DNA of 64,000 nucleotides, taken from contig CM069459.1 in the NCBI GenBank assembly GCA_035610835.1, positions 60,109,817-60,173,816 on the forward strand, given 5' to 3'. Source of the DNA: Ophiura sarsii (taxonomy: Eukaryota; Echinodermata; Ophiuroidea; Amphilepidida; Ophiuridae). The position numbers were made by a program, and so were the translations under genes. This document shows positions 12,701 through 26,500 of this stretch, piece by piece; positions within the stretch are counted from its first letter, which is position 1, and the number at the start of each line of letters is the position of its first letter. Below the pieces are notes generated by a model that saw only the letters and a program-made list of their open reading frames with translations, had not been told where the DNA came from and did not search any database.

Positions 12701-15700
12701 GAATCAAGATTTCCTCAATCAAACCGGGACCATGGTAACATAAATAACTTCTGCATCACTTCAAAAGCAGGAATGTTTACATAATGTTAGTTGTGTTGTC
12801 ACATAAATCAGCTTGATATCTACTCATCTGCTCATTCATTATGACAACGAAATGATGACCTCCCAGGAGGGTACATCATTGGAAACTGTGCGTTGTTGTC
12901 ATTTCAGGCTTTCTCCGGTGGAGGGTGGTGGGGGGGGGGACGGGACCCATCTGCTCATTCATTATTGACAACGAAATGATGACCTCCCAGGAGGGTACAT
13001 CATTGGAAATTGTGCGTTGTTGTCATTTCAGGCTTTCTCCGGTGGAGGGTGGGTGGGTTGGGGGGGGGGGGGGCAAGTTTTCCATTTATCCGAATGACTA
13101 CACGCCTTTTTCAAGATTATTTATTTGCAGAAAACATGCGATATATATGTGTTAAAGCATTATATCCTGAAGGAGACTCAAACTAATAAATTCTCACGTG
13201 AATTATCAATTTGTTGTTATACCTCTAGGCGCTCTCACTGTTGCTAGTATGTTGATGGGTTTACTAGAGCCGTCTTTACCAGTATGGATGGAACAAACGA
13301 TGAATCCCAGAAGGTGGCATTTAGGTAAGGTACGCATACATGCATTTGTACATAGCAATGCGCATGCGTACACATTGTATATTTTGATTCCGCGGGATTG
13401 ACATTGGCGACAGTGGCTCCGTTTCGTAGATGCCAGCGAAATGACTTCCTCGATCCCCAAAATGGGCATTGGTTGATGTTGTGTCATTTCGTAATGACGT
13501 CATATCCAGTTAGCGCCATCCCTCTATGACATCTTCATTCATTTAAACTCGATACAATTATCGAGACCCCGATGTTTTTTATCGAGTAGTATAACACACC
13601 TTGTCTAAATAAAGTGCTCAACAAAAGAAAGTCATACACTTTGTTTAGGTCCTTTAGAGTAACTTCCGATTATTTTTTGACCAAATAGACTAAATAGACA
13701 TTTGGATGAATCTTTCCGGCACAATTTGATACCAAAGTTGCCACCTAACAACAAAGATAAACCATGATTAGCACCATTTAAAGAAAATTGGTCACTTTTC
13801 AAAAGTCACATTTTGAACGCACGCAAGCCGCGAGAAAATGCTGTGCGTGGCACTTTGAATGGCCGGGAATGAAATGGATATTGATCACACAGTTGCAACT
13901 GCGTTGGGCCGTGCCTGAGCGAGCGGGCTATTTGATTATGAACAGGCAACATGTGGTCTTTTATTCCCGAGCCCAAACGTATCGAGATAAATGTATCGAG
14001 TATTAATGGAACTGTTTCCTAAATGAAATGTTAAACTCCTTTTATTGACTTTCGTTGTTCAACTGTAACTTGTTAATTACGTAGCATTCGCGATTTGGAA
14101 GATCTCATTGTTAAGAAGTATGTAAAAAGCCCTCTTCCCAAGGAAGATAACAACGGTTGGTATCGCAAGATTTCTTTCTTCAGAAACTCTCTAAAAATAT
14201 AGAAATAGAAATATGGGAAAAACTCAAACTCCGGATGTTACTTGATTTATTTGGAAAGCCGGAGTCCGTCTTTAATTTAATTCTTATTTCTCTTTTCATA
14301 TCAATTTTAGGTGCTATTTTTCTACCAAGTGGTGTGGCTTACATAATTAGTAGCACCGTTATGGGCTATCTAGGTTTCAAACTAGGAAGGTGAGTGATCA
14401 TATATCATAATAGATATTTATTGACAATGCTTTGTATTGAGTGGCATGGTGCAAAATATTGGCCTAAAGGAGAGGCATGCTGTAAACATTGCCCAAAAAT
14501 GAGAGATATGGTGCAAAATATTGCCTAAATTAGAGACATCGTGCAACATATTGCCCTAAATGAGAAACATGGTGCAAAAAGTGCCCTTATGAGGCATGGT
14601 GCAACATACAGGGTGACCCAGAAAATGTTGAACCCAAAAATCGCAAATTTAAACAAAATAATTAAAAATGAAAATAAATAAATATGGCATTATGTTTTCA
14701 ACAGTTATGTTAAAAATTTATTCAGCTTTCTGGAGAACTTTAGATCATGTTAATTGGCTTTACTAAACTAAAGATACACTTGATTGTGTGACAGGGGGTG
14801 TTTTCGCCCTTTTGTAAAAGTGAAAAAATTGTAACTTGGTTCAGATATGAAACTTAATTCTGTTCTAAGTACGGTGAGTTAAGTAATCTTTTCTTTTGAT
14901 CTGTATTTATCAAATTAACATCTTCAAATGTGGAGTCAAGGGGACTTCAGTTTTTGTTTTAGTCTCTTACATAATAATAATATTGATTTACATAATAAAT
15001 TAATATTGATACTGTGCAGAAATGGTTTCAAACAGGCACTTGTTCTGCTCATGTAGCATGAAACCATTTTTTTGCACTTCACTTACACTACAAAACAACA
15101 CTTCTTACAAAATTACACGTAATTTAAGTTTCGTGAGGCCTATTTTTATGATCTAAAATGTTTCAGAAAGTTAAATGTATGGTGCACATAGCTGGTGAAC
15201 GAGTTATGCAATATTTTTTTATTTTAATGGTAAAACAAAATATTGAATTTTGTTATTTTGGGTTAAACATTTTCTGGGTCACCCTGTATTGTCCTAAATG
15301 AGAGGCATGGTGTAAACTATTGCCCTGAATGAGAGGCATGGTGAAATATATTGACCCGATTCTTCCGGAGAATGTCGAGCGAAATAGTTGGCTCACCCCA
15401 TTAAGAACAGCATTAAGGGAACATATTTTATACGATGTTACGATCAAATGTACTCCATATCCATGTTGTTCTGAAGTTAATTGAAATGAATGGCGGAGTT
15501 ATGAGTCATATCTCAATAACCCAGCAAAAGCCATTCTTTATTAAAGTTTTGCCCGTTCGTGGTGGCTGGTGCTAGCCGTGATACTTAACCTATAGCCGGG
15601 GGGGGGGGGGGACTAGTCCATACCAATTAATAAAGCACCCACGGTATTATAATGAAGTAATGAGAACTGATTATTTTCAATACGAAGACACCCGATTAAA

Positions 15701-17502
15701 ATAAAAACCGAAGTGTGTAAAATTGAATGCGAATTCTCTCCTTATTTCGCTGTTATGGTTTGTTTGTTTGTTTGTTTGTTTACACGGTCGGTCCGTACAG
15801 ACACACGCTTGGGTCCTGAAGGGACCAGACTCAAGCAAATTGCTCGGGCCAGGCTTAAAAAGCCTATATAAGCATGCTGGTTGAATTATTATTAAAAACA
15901 GCCACTCCCAACAAATAAAGTTAACAATTTTGCTGTCAGCCTTCAGACATGAGAAAAGAATAGTCTTGATCCAATCTCATTTATGCCACTGGCATGTGCA
16001 CATTAAAAGAGACTTATTCCGAGTTTTCATGTTTAATATTTCCCCATCATGTATAACAGGTGGGCCTGCAGTCTATTTGCTACGGTGGGCATGGGTGTCT
16101 TTATATGTCTGGTGAGTATTACTCCAAAACATTTAAATGAATACACCTAAATGAATACACGAAATTGATAAAAGCATTTGAAAAAATAAAACAAGTATAG
16201 ACTTATCATACGACAATTCACCTTATAGGAAAATAGGGGAAGGTGATATTCCCAAATGTTCACGCAAATTCAACCACTGTTTGCGACATAGTCGACATTG
16301 TGTACTAGGCTTGTATGTAAGATGTTACAAGCTGATTCATTGGCTCAGTAAGGACCGAACTGCCACACAAATGACCAGCGTTCGATTCCCGGTGCCGGAG
16401 GAGCCGATTCCCTTACGAAAAAATATCTAATTTTCCACCCTGATACTTTTATTACCAAAACTACTCCCGGGTTAAGGTTTAGGACAAAAGTAAACGTGAT
16501 ACTAATAAATTTAGGAATCTCTATTAATCTGATAATCGTCTAGTCGCACGTAGTTACAGGCAAATTGGTTAGAAATTGCAGTTTTTCACGGCGGTATGGG
16601 GACGCGACGCCTCTAACCTCCCACCCCTTGTCATTTTCTTACTCGACGGCAAATCAAAAAATACTCTTTGCCTCCTGACAAGTGACCCTGGCTACGCTAC
16701 TGGGTAATGTATGTAAGTGACTTGTGCGTAAGACTTTGTACATTGTAAATGTATTGGCAATGCTACAAAATGTTAACATGTATGCAGACTAGTATGTGAT
16801 ATTGTGTTAAAATGCATTGATATACAGATATGCCAGCACCAGAGTAATTGTTTTATAACCATTACGCATAAACACCAACAATAATTGGGTTTAGACCAAC
16901 GCTATGATAATATTTCCATTGCAATACAGATATTGGCACTGGTTTCGTTTTCAATTTTCATTGGTGCATTCACAATGGTAATGTATCAATATTACTTTGG
17001 GGTCCTGTGTCCAATCTGCGTTTTGTATCAAAAATTGTTGAAAAGGTTGTAGCGCATCGTCTTGCTGCTCATTTATGTCTAAACAACTTATATGAACAAC
17101 ATCAATCAGCATACAGAAAATATCATGGTACAGAGACTGCTCTTCTTAAAGTACACAATGACATTTTACGTGAATTGGATGGTAAGCGTGGCATTTTCCT
17201 CATTCTTCTCGACCTCTCCGCCGCCTTCGACACCATTGACCATGATATTGTGACTTTTAACAATGGACACAATTAATGGGGAATGCCATTCTTTTAACTT
17301 TATTGGTTTCTTCAACATACACAGATGATTCCCTGTGATTTTTAGTATTATATTATATGTGTGCAATTACAATATATTGTTGTTTGATATTCTTTTAATT
17401 ATATTTATCTATTAGATCTTGTAATTTAATTATAGGTGCAATTAATTTTGGATTACAAATTTCAATTTCATATTTATAATGCTTGCTCTTTGTATCCGGA
17501 TT

Positions 17503-17539
<37 letters not shown>

Positions 17540-20500
17540 ATTTTTATATTTGTATAATACCTATTGTGTTTTATCATATATTAATTGTTTTTAATTAGTT
17601 AGTATGCATTTGTAAATTAAGTTTTCTATATCACATTGTTGTAAGGTGCCTTGCGGTTGTTTACAACATAAGGCGCTTGATAAATTGTACTTATTATTAT
17701 TATTATTATTATTATATTCTGTTCAGGCGTCTTGAGTCAATTGGTGTCAAGGATTCAGCTCTGAAATGGTTTCAGTCCTACCTCAAAAACAGAACTCAAG
17801 CAGTAAACATAAATGGAACTATTTCTACACATGTTCCGCTAAAATATGGCGTTCCTCAAGGATCTGTGCTTGGACCTATACTATTCACCATTTATTCCTC
17901 TCCCATTGCTACCATTGCTCGCAAACACGGATTAAATGTTCATTCTTACGCGGACGATACACAACTATATGTGCCTTTTAATTTAAATGATCGTAGTGAC
18001 GAAATGTCGGCCCGTCAACGCGCAGAAGCTTGTACTTTAGAAATCAAGTCGTGGATGTCTGTAAACAAGCTGAAATTGAATGATGATAAGACAGAGTTTT
18101 TAATTATGACCTCCAGATTCAATCAACGTAAAATATGTGATCATCATATCAATATTGACACTTCTTCTGTTCTTGCTTCAAAATCTGCTCGGAACTTAGG
18201 AATTGTGTTTGATAATAATCTATGTATGTTCAAGTTCGACGGATATGCCAATCAGTGTATTATCATATACGGAATGTCAATAGCATAAGGAAAATGTTAA
18301 AATTTGAAACCGCAGCTACTATCGTCCATGCTCTTATATCTTCTCGTATTGACAATGGCAATTCTCTTCTTTTTGGCATCACTGATCACTTACTTCACAA
18401 ACTACAACTCGTTCAAAATGCAGCTGCTCGCATTCTCACTAAGACCAGGAAATTTGATCATATCACTCCAATTTTGAAAGATCTCCACTGGCTTCCTGTT
18501 CGCGAAAGGATTCATTTCAAACTTCTTCTTTTAACTTGGAAAGCTTTGCATGGCACTTCACCAACTTATATTGCTAATCTTCTTGTTCCATATCATCCAA
18601 AACGTACTCTCCGGTCATCTGATAAACTTGTACTTGTTCCACGGACTACTTCTTCATTTGGAGATCGCGCATTTTCGGTTGCTGCACCAACTCTCTGGAA
18701 CTCACTACCTTATAATTTAAGATGCTGTGATTCACTTGACTCTTTTAAGAACTGGTTAAAAACAAGATTATTTGACTCAGTGTATAATTGATTTCTTTGT
18801 ATGCAAATCATCCTTGTTTATGTATTTTACATGTTAATTTTTGTTTTATATGTTGCGCCTCGGAATAGTTTTACCTAGATTGACGGCGCATTATAAATGC
18901 CATTATTATTATTATTATTATTATCTATCGTAAATGTCTGACGTAAAAGTCACTTATACGTTAACCAATACGTACTTGTTAAAGTTTTTAAAGTGGAACT
19001 TGATTTTTACCGCAGATCCCATTTTCGAAGATAATATCTCATCTTATTGGACCAATGTTTGCAATGGGACTATTTTTTGGTAAGTTGATAGAATTAGTTT
19101 TATGATGGAAGGTCTTTTTGTTTATTGGTGTAAATTCCGGGATGCGTATTAATTTACCGTAAACAAAAGAAATTTTGAATAGGGAGAACCCTATATACTA
19201 TACACTGTACATACCAACCAGTCTATATCATACACACTACGCTTTATTCCGTCACTTAATTGATTTAAGTATTACAAAACACGTCACCTTTGCAAGATCG
19301 GTTTTATTGCTCAGTGGATTAGAATTCACTTATGGTGCGGAAAATTACACGTTCGAATCCTGGTCGAACTACATCTCTTTGTTGCAATTACATAATTTTA
19401 TTAAGTGAGTAAGCTATGAGATTGGTGAAATGATTAAAGTTTCAAAGAGAAATATTACACATACCACCATTTACATAACATTAGTTTCTCCATATTCAAA
19501 TGTTGTTTACGGTAACAAATCGCTTCCGGAAAGTGTGTCAAGGATGGACATGCCCGCCTCACAAATGTTAGTAAAATGACAATTTTTTGTAGTTTCAATC
19601 TCCTTTTGACAATTTCGATTAAAGTTGAATTTATGCTCATGTCTTTATTCAAAATGCATTAATACAAAGTCATGACAAGGGTAGTTTCATACCGAAAAGG
19701 CCAAATTAAAAAACAGTTTCTCGTCCGGGCTTTTTGAAAAAAGGAAGGAGGAGGCCCCTTTTTTTTGTTTTCTTTTTTTCTTCAAATGGCGGATCCAAAA
19801 TGGCGATGATGTTTTCCTCCAATCCGCACGAAAATTGCATGGTCAAAATCACAAATGTACCGACGGAAACTAGTATAAGGTGTTGATACACATTTTAATT
19901 GAGGTAATTTTGTTGAGGCGGGAGATTTTATATGCTAGGCGGGAGTGCGGGAGTGCGGGAGAAAGAGTGTCTATGCGGGAGACTCCCGCCTAATGCGGGA
20001 GAGTTGACAGCCCTGCTTTTCAAGTAACGCCAAGGCCAATCAGGTCTGATGTCCTCTAGCTGATCACGATATAAACTGCGCGACTCGAAGTTCAAAGTTG
20101 CCTCTGCGTCACAGATAAACGAAACGCTTTATTCCTAACGCACCGTACGCGCGAAGATTATCTTTTGCTGCATGCGCATCTAACGTGTGTTTACGCGCTA
20201 AACGTTACACTTAAATTTGCAGGAATTTTCTCATTTAAGGGGGGACTTAAGGGAAGTGTCAACCCTATTATTTTGATGATCAACTTTTGCTTCTAAGTTT
20301 GAGAATATTGAATAAAAGTACATAAAAGTATACATTTTTAGAAAGGAAATTTGATAAGGAAGCCGATGGTGATATCAATGTGATACCAAATAAACTAAAT
20401 TTTGAGAAATGAACCAAAAAGCCATTTTTTTTACCCCAAATTTTTCAGACAGCATAACTATAAAATAAATAATGGTAATTTGTTCTAATATACGTTTTTG

Positions 20501-23500
20501 TAAACAAAACAATTTTGTCTAGGAGGCAATTTTTTCTTTTTCCAAAATAAAGCTTGGTTTTGGAAATATTGCTAAAAACATCGGAAAAGTGTAAAAGTCG
20601 TGTTTTTTTGCGTACATTTCGCGAGAAATGGATGCATATCTCGAGTTTAAAATCCATAATCGAAAAAATAAAAAATTGCCTCCTAGCGCTGAAAGTCCTC
20701 TACACAATGGTAGTAAAAGCTTACCTGATAGTTTGATATATTTTTAGTTATGTTGTCTGAAAATTCGTAAAATTCCTTCAAATTTGAACTTCTAGAAAAC
20801 ATCGATTTAGTAAAAATATTGACATTTTCAACCATTTAAAGCTAAATGTTCACGGAACACACGGGCGTGTGACCTAAAAAGCGAGGATACTATTATGAAC
20901 AATCATAATAAACTATCAGATTCAATTTATATTGTCACAATGTGAAGAAATTGGAAGAAAACTGAAATTTAAATGATCGTAAGATTGGCCTTTGTTTACA
21001 TTTTAGACATTGTTTTGCGCTCTTTTGTTTTTCGCGTCTACGTCGCGGATATTAAGCGGCGCGTCTAGTATTACGCGCGGGAAGTTTCAGCGCGCGACGC
21101 AATGATCGAACAGCTGTCGCAGCATTTGAAAAGCGCGGAACTCCGCTTAAATTCCCGCCAAATAACTATGCGCCTTTTCCTGACTCAAACTTACCAAAAC
21201 AACTATTTAAAATCACCCAAAAGAACGAGAAATAATAGCTTCCGATTAGTAACTTATGATGGTAATGATAGAATACATTTAAAAGTATAAAATAATAGAG
21301 AAATATGAAATTCAATTTTTGAAACAAGTGCCGGGTTGACACTGCCCTTAAGGAAGTTTTTTGTTGAATATTGTTAGTGCTGTAATTATTGAAACTAGCG
21401 GGCACCAGCGCTTCGCGCTGGACCCGCTAGAAAATGTCACGGGGAATAAGTAAACAAAGCGTAAGAAAATTTCGGATACAATAATATCAAGAACATGTCC
21501 TATAGGCCTACATAATCCAGACGGGGCCCTAAATAATCCAAATATCGCAGGTGCTTTTGATAATCCATGTTATACATTGCCTTAATCTAGGTAGGCCTAC
21601 GTTTGTGTTTCCAGATACCTATGTAGGCCTCCCATGAGACCTGAAATGCAGGTACCCGTTGTCCCATTATATCCAGGGACCCCATAGGCCTAAGCCCTAC
21701 CCCTAATCCAGTTACCCCAGGTGCCCTTAATAATGCACTGGATACCACATAATCAAGGTAGGCCCACGCTTCGCGCTGGACCCGCTAGAAAATGTCACGG
21801 GGAATAAGTAAACAAAGCGTAAGAAAATTTCGGATACAATAATATCAAGAACATGTCCTATAGGCCTACATAATCCAGACGGGGCCCTAAATAATCCAAA
21901 TATCGCAGGTGCTTTTGATAATCCATGTTATACATTGCCTTAATCTAGGTAGGCCTACGTTTGTGTTTCCAGATACCTATGTAGGCCTCCCATGAGACCT
22001 GAAATGCAGGTACCCGTTGTCCCATTATATCCAGGGACCCCATAGGCCTAAGCCCTACCCCTAATCCAGTTACCCCAGGTGCCCTTAATAATGCACTGGA
22101 TACCACATAATCAAGGTAGGCCCACTGCAGTGTGCCGTGTGCCGTTATCTCGAGATACCCAGGTGCCCTTACTTTATCATAGTCAAGTAAATTAAACGCG
22201 GGTGCCGAAGATAGCGGACAGTAAAGTCACAATAGGCAGAAGTCAGTAATATCAAAGCGTTATAAATGTTTATATAAATATCAATCAAGAGTATGTCCTT
22301 AAATAATTCAGGTACTAAGGTGCCCTTGATATAATGTAAGTGACATGGTGCCCTTAATACACCATGAGCCTAGGCCCAATGTGCTCTTAAATAATACAGA
22401 TACCCAAGATCTTAATCCGAGTAGGCCTACTCCATCAACGTGTTCTTAATACCCCCAGTTATACTCCTGTCAGCGCATGTCTCTACCTATTTTGTACCCC
22501 AAATAATACAAAGTTGAATTTTAATGTCAAAATTGAAAGTTACATAAAATTAGCTTTTAAATGTCTCCCCCGATTCTTTTATTGCCCTGCCACCCCGTTT
22601 TACTCCTTTAAAGGTATATTATGTGATCTTTCCATGGAACGCCCTCAACATCGAAAAAAATTGAAAGCAGATTTTCTTGCAGATTTACATTTCTGATCAT
22701 AAATCGTACATACATTCCAAGTTACAGATATGGATACGATTCTTAATTACTTCAAAATCATGGTTTTAGAGTGAAAATAAACTGTCGGATATCCGACAAC
22801 TTATTTTATTCTAGTCTAAATTCACTCTAAAACCATGATTTTGAGGTAATTAGGAATCGTATCGCTCTGTAACGGGTGATTCAGAGGGGTTATGGCTGTC
22901 CCGTATAATGGTTTAAAGGTTCTTTGATTTTAAAGGCCCCAAAAGGTTCTGTAGAGAACCTTTAGAGGTTCGAAAGACCAATGTTTGCCCATATTTTGCC
23001 TATTTTGAACCTTAAAATGGTTCTTTTTTGAACCTTTTAAGGTGATATAAAGGGTTCCATCGACAGCCAAGAACCCCTGAAGCCTGAAGCATCCTTTTTC
23101 TAAGAGTGTACGGACTGCCTGCTTTCACTCTGCTCCGTTACAATGTGCACGGTTTGCGCCACAAACGCGTACACTTTTTGTCTGCGTCATTACGTGTGCG
23201 CCGAACCGCGTGCGCCATGTTAAACGCGGTCGCGCAGCATAACATAGAAACGGTTGACATGGTACTGCCAGTTTCTTTATCGTTAGCAAACTGTGTAAGA
23301 GTTTTTGTTTACATTTAGAAAATGTCGTGAAATATTTTTATTTGTCGGACGTATAAATGCTTGTTACTATGCGATCTTTAAGAATAACAAACAGCCGCAT
23401 ATACAGAAATGTAGCTATATCCCTGAAGAAAATATTTTGGGTGAAGACCATATGTCATCACTCATTCCGAAAACCACAATTTGTGTCCGAAAGTAGCTAC

Positions 23501-26500
23501 CCGAGTAAAAGAAATTCAACATTTCGGATTTTCACATGTGATCCTTTCTGCGCATGTCTGAAAACGGTAAAAAACGGGCATTGAACTATCTAATTAGCTC
23601 GTGTATTAGAGGCGCAATTACCACGCTTTTTCAGTTGAGGAGGGACGCGAGTGTAAAATTATATTGAACTATCTAATAAAGCCATGTTCCGAAAATTAGT
23701 ATATAGATATTAATCAAATGTATATAAAAGTATACTTTTTTGGGAAGGAAATGGATCAGAGAATCCAAATTTGAATCCCAAAATTCACTTTTTTGACCCA
23801 ATTTTTTTGAACAAAGCTAACAAAAATAATTTTGAGTAAAAAATGGCCAACTCACTTGATAATGATGTTAAGACACTAATGAAGGGACGATTTTTTGTTG
23901 TTGTTGAACCTAGTCTAATATTTTTTGAAATTTTGACAAAAACGTGTAAAAAAAAAAAAAAAATCCATTTTTTCACGTTTTTTGGCACTTTTGGGTCAAA
24001 ATTTTCAAAAAAATTAAATTAGGTTTAAAAAAAAAAAAATCGTCCCTTCATTAGTGTCTTAACATCATTATCAAGTGATTTGGCCATTTTTTACTCAAAA
24101 TTATTTTTGTTAGTTTTGTTCAAAAAAATGTGGGTCAAAAAAGTGAATTTTGTGATTTTCTCAAAAAATCTACTTTTTTGGTTAAAATTGACACCAAATT
24201 TGGATTCTCTGATCCATTTCCTTTCCAAAAATGTATACTTTTATATGCATTTGATTAATAGTTCAATAATTACAGCACTCGCAAAATTCAAAAAATCATA
24301 TCAAAAACTTCCTTAAGTCCCCCCTTAAAGCCAATTATCAGAGAAAGTAAGCCGGTGACCCCATTTTTTTATTTCATCATTTGAAAGAATCTATAAAGGC
24401 GCAGCACATATTGAAAAAAAGAAGAAAAAAAGTTATCGGGCAGATTTTCTGGAATCTTCCATTTAAGTCGAATTTTTCCTCATTTCCCATAGAACCATGT
24501 AGTATTTATTGGAAAAAACACCATTTTTGAAACGGATATAGCTCAAAAACTAAGCCCGTTACCCCATTTTTTAAAATGTTAGATTCGTGGTCAGCACCGT
24601 TGAGAATAGCTAATATCAAATTTTCAAGAAAATGTCTACGTGAACTCTATGTGTCATGAAACCCCTTCAAATCAAATCTAAAACGCTTTCCATTATGGTT
24701 CATCAAGTGTTTCTGCTTCCACTCTATAACGACAGTTTTAATGTTACCAAACTGAATTTGACTTGTAGATTTGCCGTGTTGAGTTGAGTGGCAGTTGAAC
24801 TTCATGAATAGTAGGGAAAAGTGTACTTTAGGTCCTTGATTCTGGACCACACTAGTATCGTCGGATACTGGAACACCCATACTCGTTCGATATTGGTACA
24901 AAGCAAGCGTTCCAGTATCAGACGATACTGGCACATTTTAAAATGTACCAGTATCGGGCGATACTGGAACACAATTATCAGTATTGGCACATTTTAAAAT
25001 GTACCATTATTGTTAAGTACTGGACAAATCATTACGTAGCATGTGTGCCAGTATTGCAGTATCGACCGATACTGGAACAGGAAAATCGAACCAGTATTGT
25101 GCGATACTGGCAACCTTTATGTTCCAGTATTGCACGATACTGGTATACCAGTATCTGGGACCTAAAGTTCACTTCTTTCATCCAAATTGTTCTTAAATTG
25201 ATAAATAGACGTTTCACAATCGTTTTGACTAAACAATTGTTTTCTTCAGAAACACTGTTTCGGATACAGTTGTCACTTCCGGTGTTTCTAGAAACACCAT
25301 GCCCGTTTTAAAACAAGTCTTACATTTTGATCTGCAAACTATATGAAGAATGCGAAAAAACCTCTTTTTTTTGTTTCACACACAGGTACAATCGATTCAA
25401 CCATGACAGCGGAGTTGAACTACCTAGTAGATATTAGATATGGCGCCGCCTATGGGGCTGCTGCAGCGATATCTACGTTTTCGTTTTCGCTCGGTTTTGC
25501 GTTAGGTAAGTCTATATTTTGGTACCTAGATTTTATTTTCTTCTTGGTATGATTTTCCCTGCATGTTGGAATTTGCGATTATTGCTATATTAAATATATT
25601 TAATAAATAACAATGAAACAGATAGAGAAAACCTTAGAAAATCATGAAGCAAAATACCATTGCCCGGATTCGAACCGGGGACCTCTGGCGTACCATGCCA
25701 ATGCCTTAACCGCTAGGCCACGATGGTTCTACTTAAATGATGGGTAATACTCCAGTGTATCTAGGCGAGATATCTTGCTTCAATGACTATCCAAATAACG
25801 GAGGTTCATGACATCTGCCTATATACAGCTATTATAATGACGTAACCCCTATTGATTACTGCGGATGATCAACAAGTGATGCAATCCATTGACAAATAAT
25901 TAGCATTCTATGCGGGGATCAAATTAATTCGAATCCGGGCGACGGTATTTTGCTGCATGATTTTCTAGGGTTTTCTCTATCTGTTTCATTGTTATTTATT
26001 AAATTGTTTCATAGAGAGCGTATCATTTGATCCCCGCATAGAATGCTGGGATAATAATAATTACGTTAGTAAGTTTTTTCTCAAAATTAAAGTGATCATT
26101 TTCAATTTCGAGCCCTGGACGGACATCGAAATAGTTAACACTTTCACACAGCAGTCGTCTGCAGACAACAGCCCCAAAATTTCAAAAAATGTTTCGGAAA
26201 AGTGTACTTTAGCTCCCAGATTCTGTACTGTACTAGTAGCGTCCGATACTGAAATCTCCAGTATCGTTCGATACTGGTACAAAGTTAGTGTTCCAGTATC
26301 GGCCGATACTGGCACATATAAAAAGTACCAGTATTGGGCGATGCTGGAACATAATTATGAACCAGTATCATTCAATACTGGGTCAATTATCACTGGTATC
26401 ATATGTACCAGTATCGACCGATACTGGAACATGAAAACGTTCCAGTATCGCTCGATCTGGAATACAATTTGGTGTTTCAGTATCGACCGATATTGGAACA

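Larger units (their letters stand above)
20236..24325. repeat. Complex of related foldback elements
   Basis: TTAAGGGGGGACTTAAGG at 20236 faces its complement CCTTAAGTCCCCCCTTAA at 24307-24325, and AAAAGTATACATTTTT with GAAAGGAAAT follows inside each end. A third related end (GTTGACACTGCCCTTAAGGAAG) is at about 21332-21355. Sub-hairpins are at 20446-20765 and 23700-24260. Two or more copies of one TIR family, nested or recombined, fill this 4-kb intron block. Confidence 0.65.
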
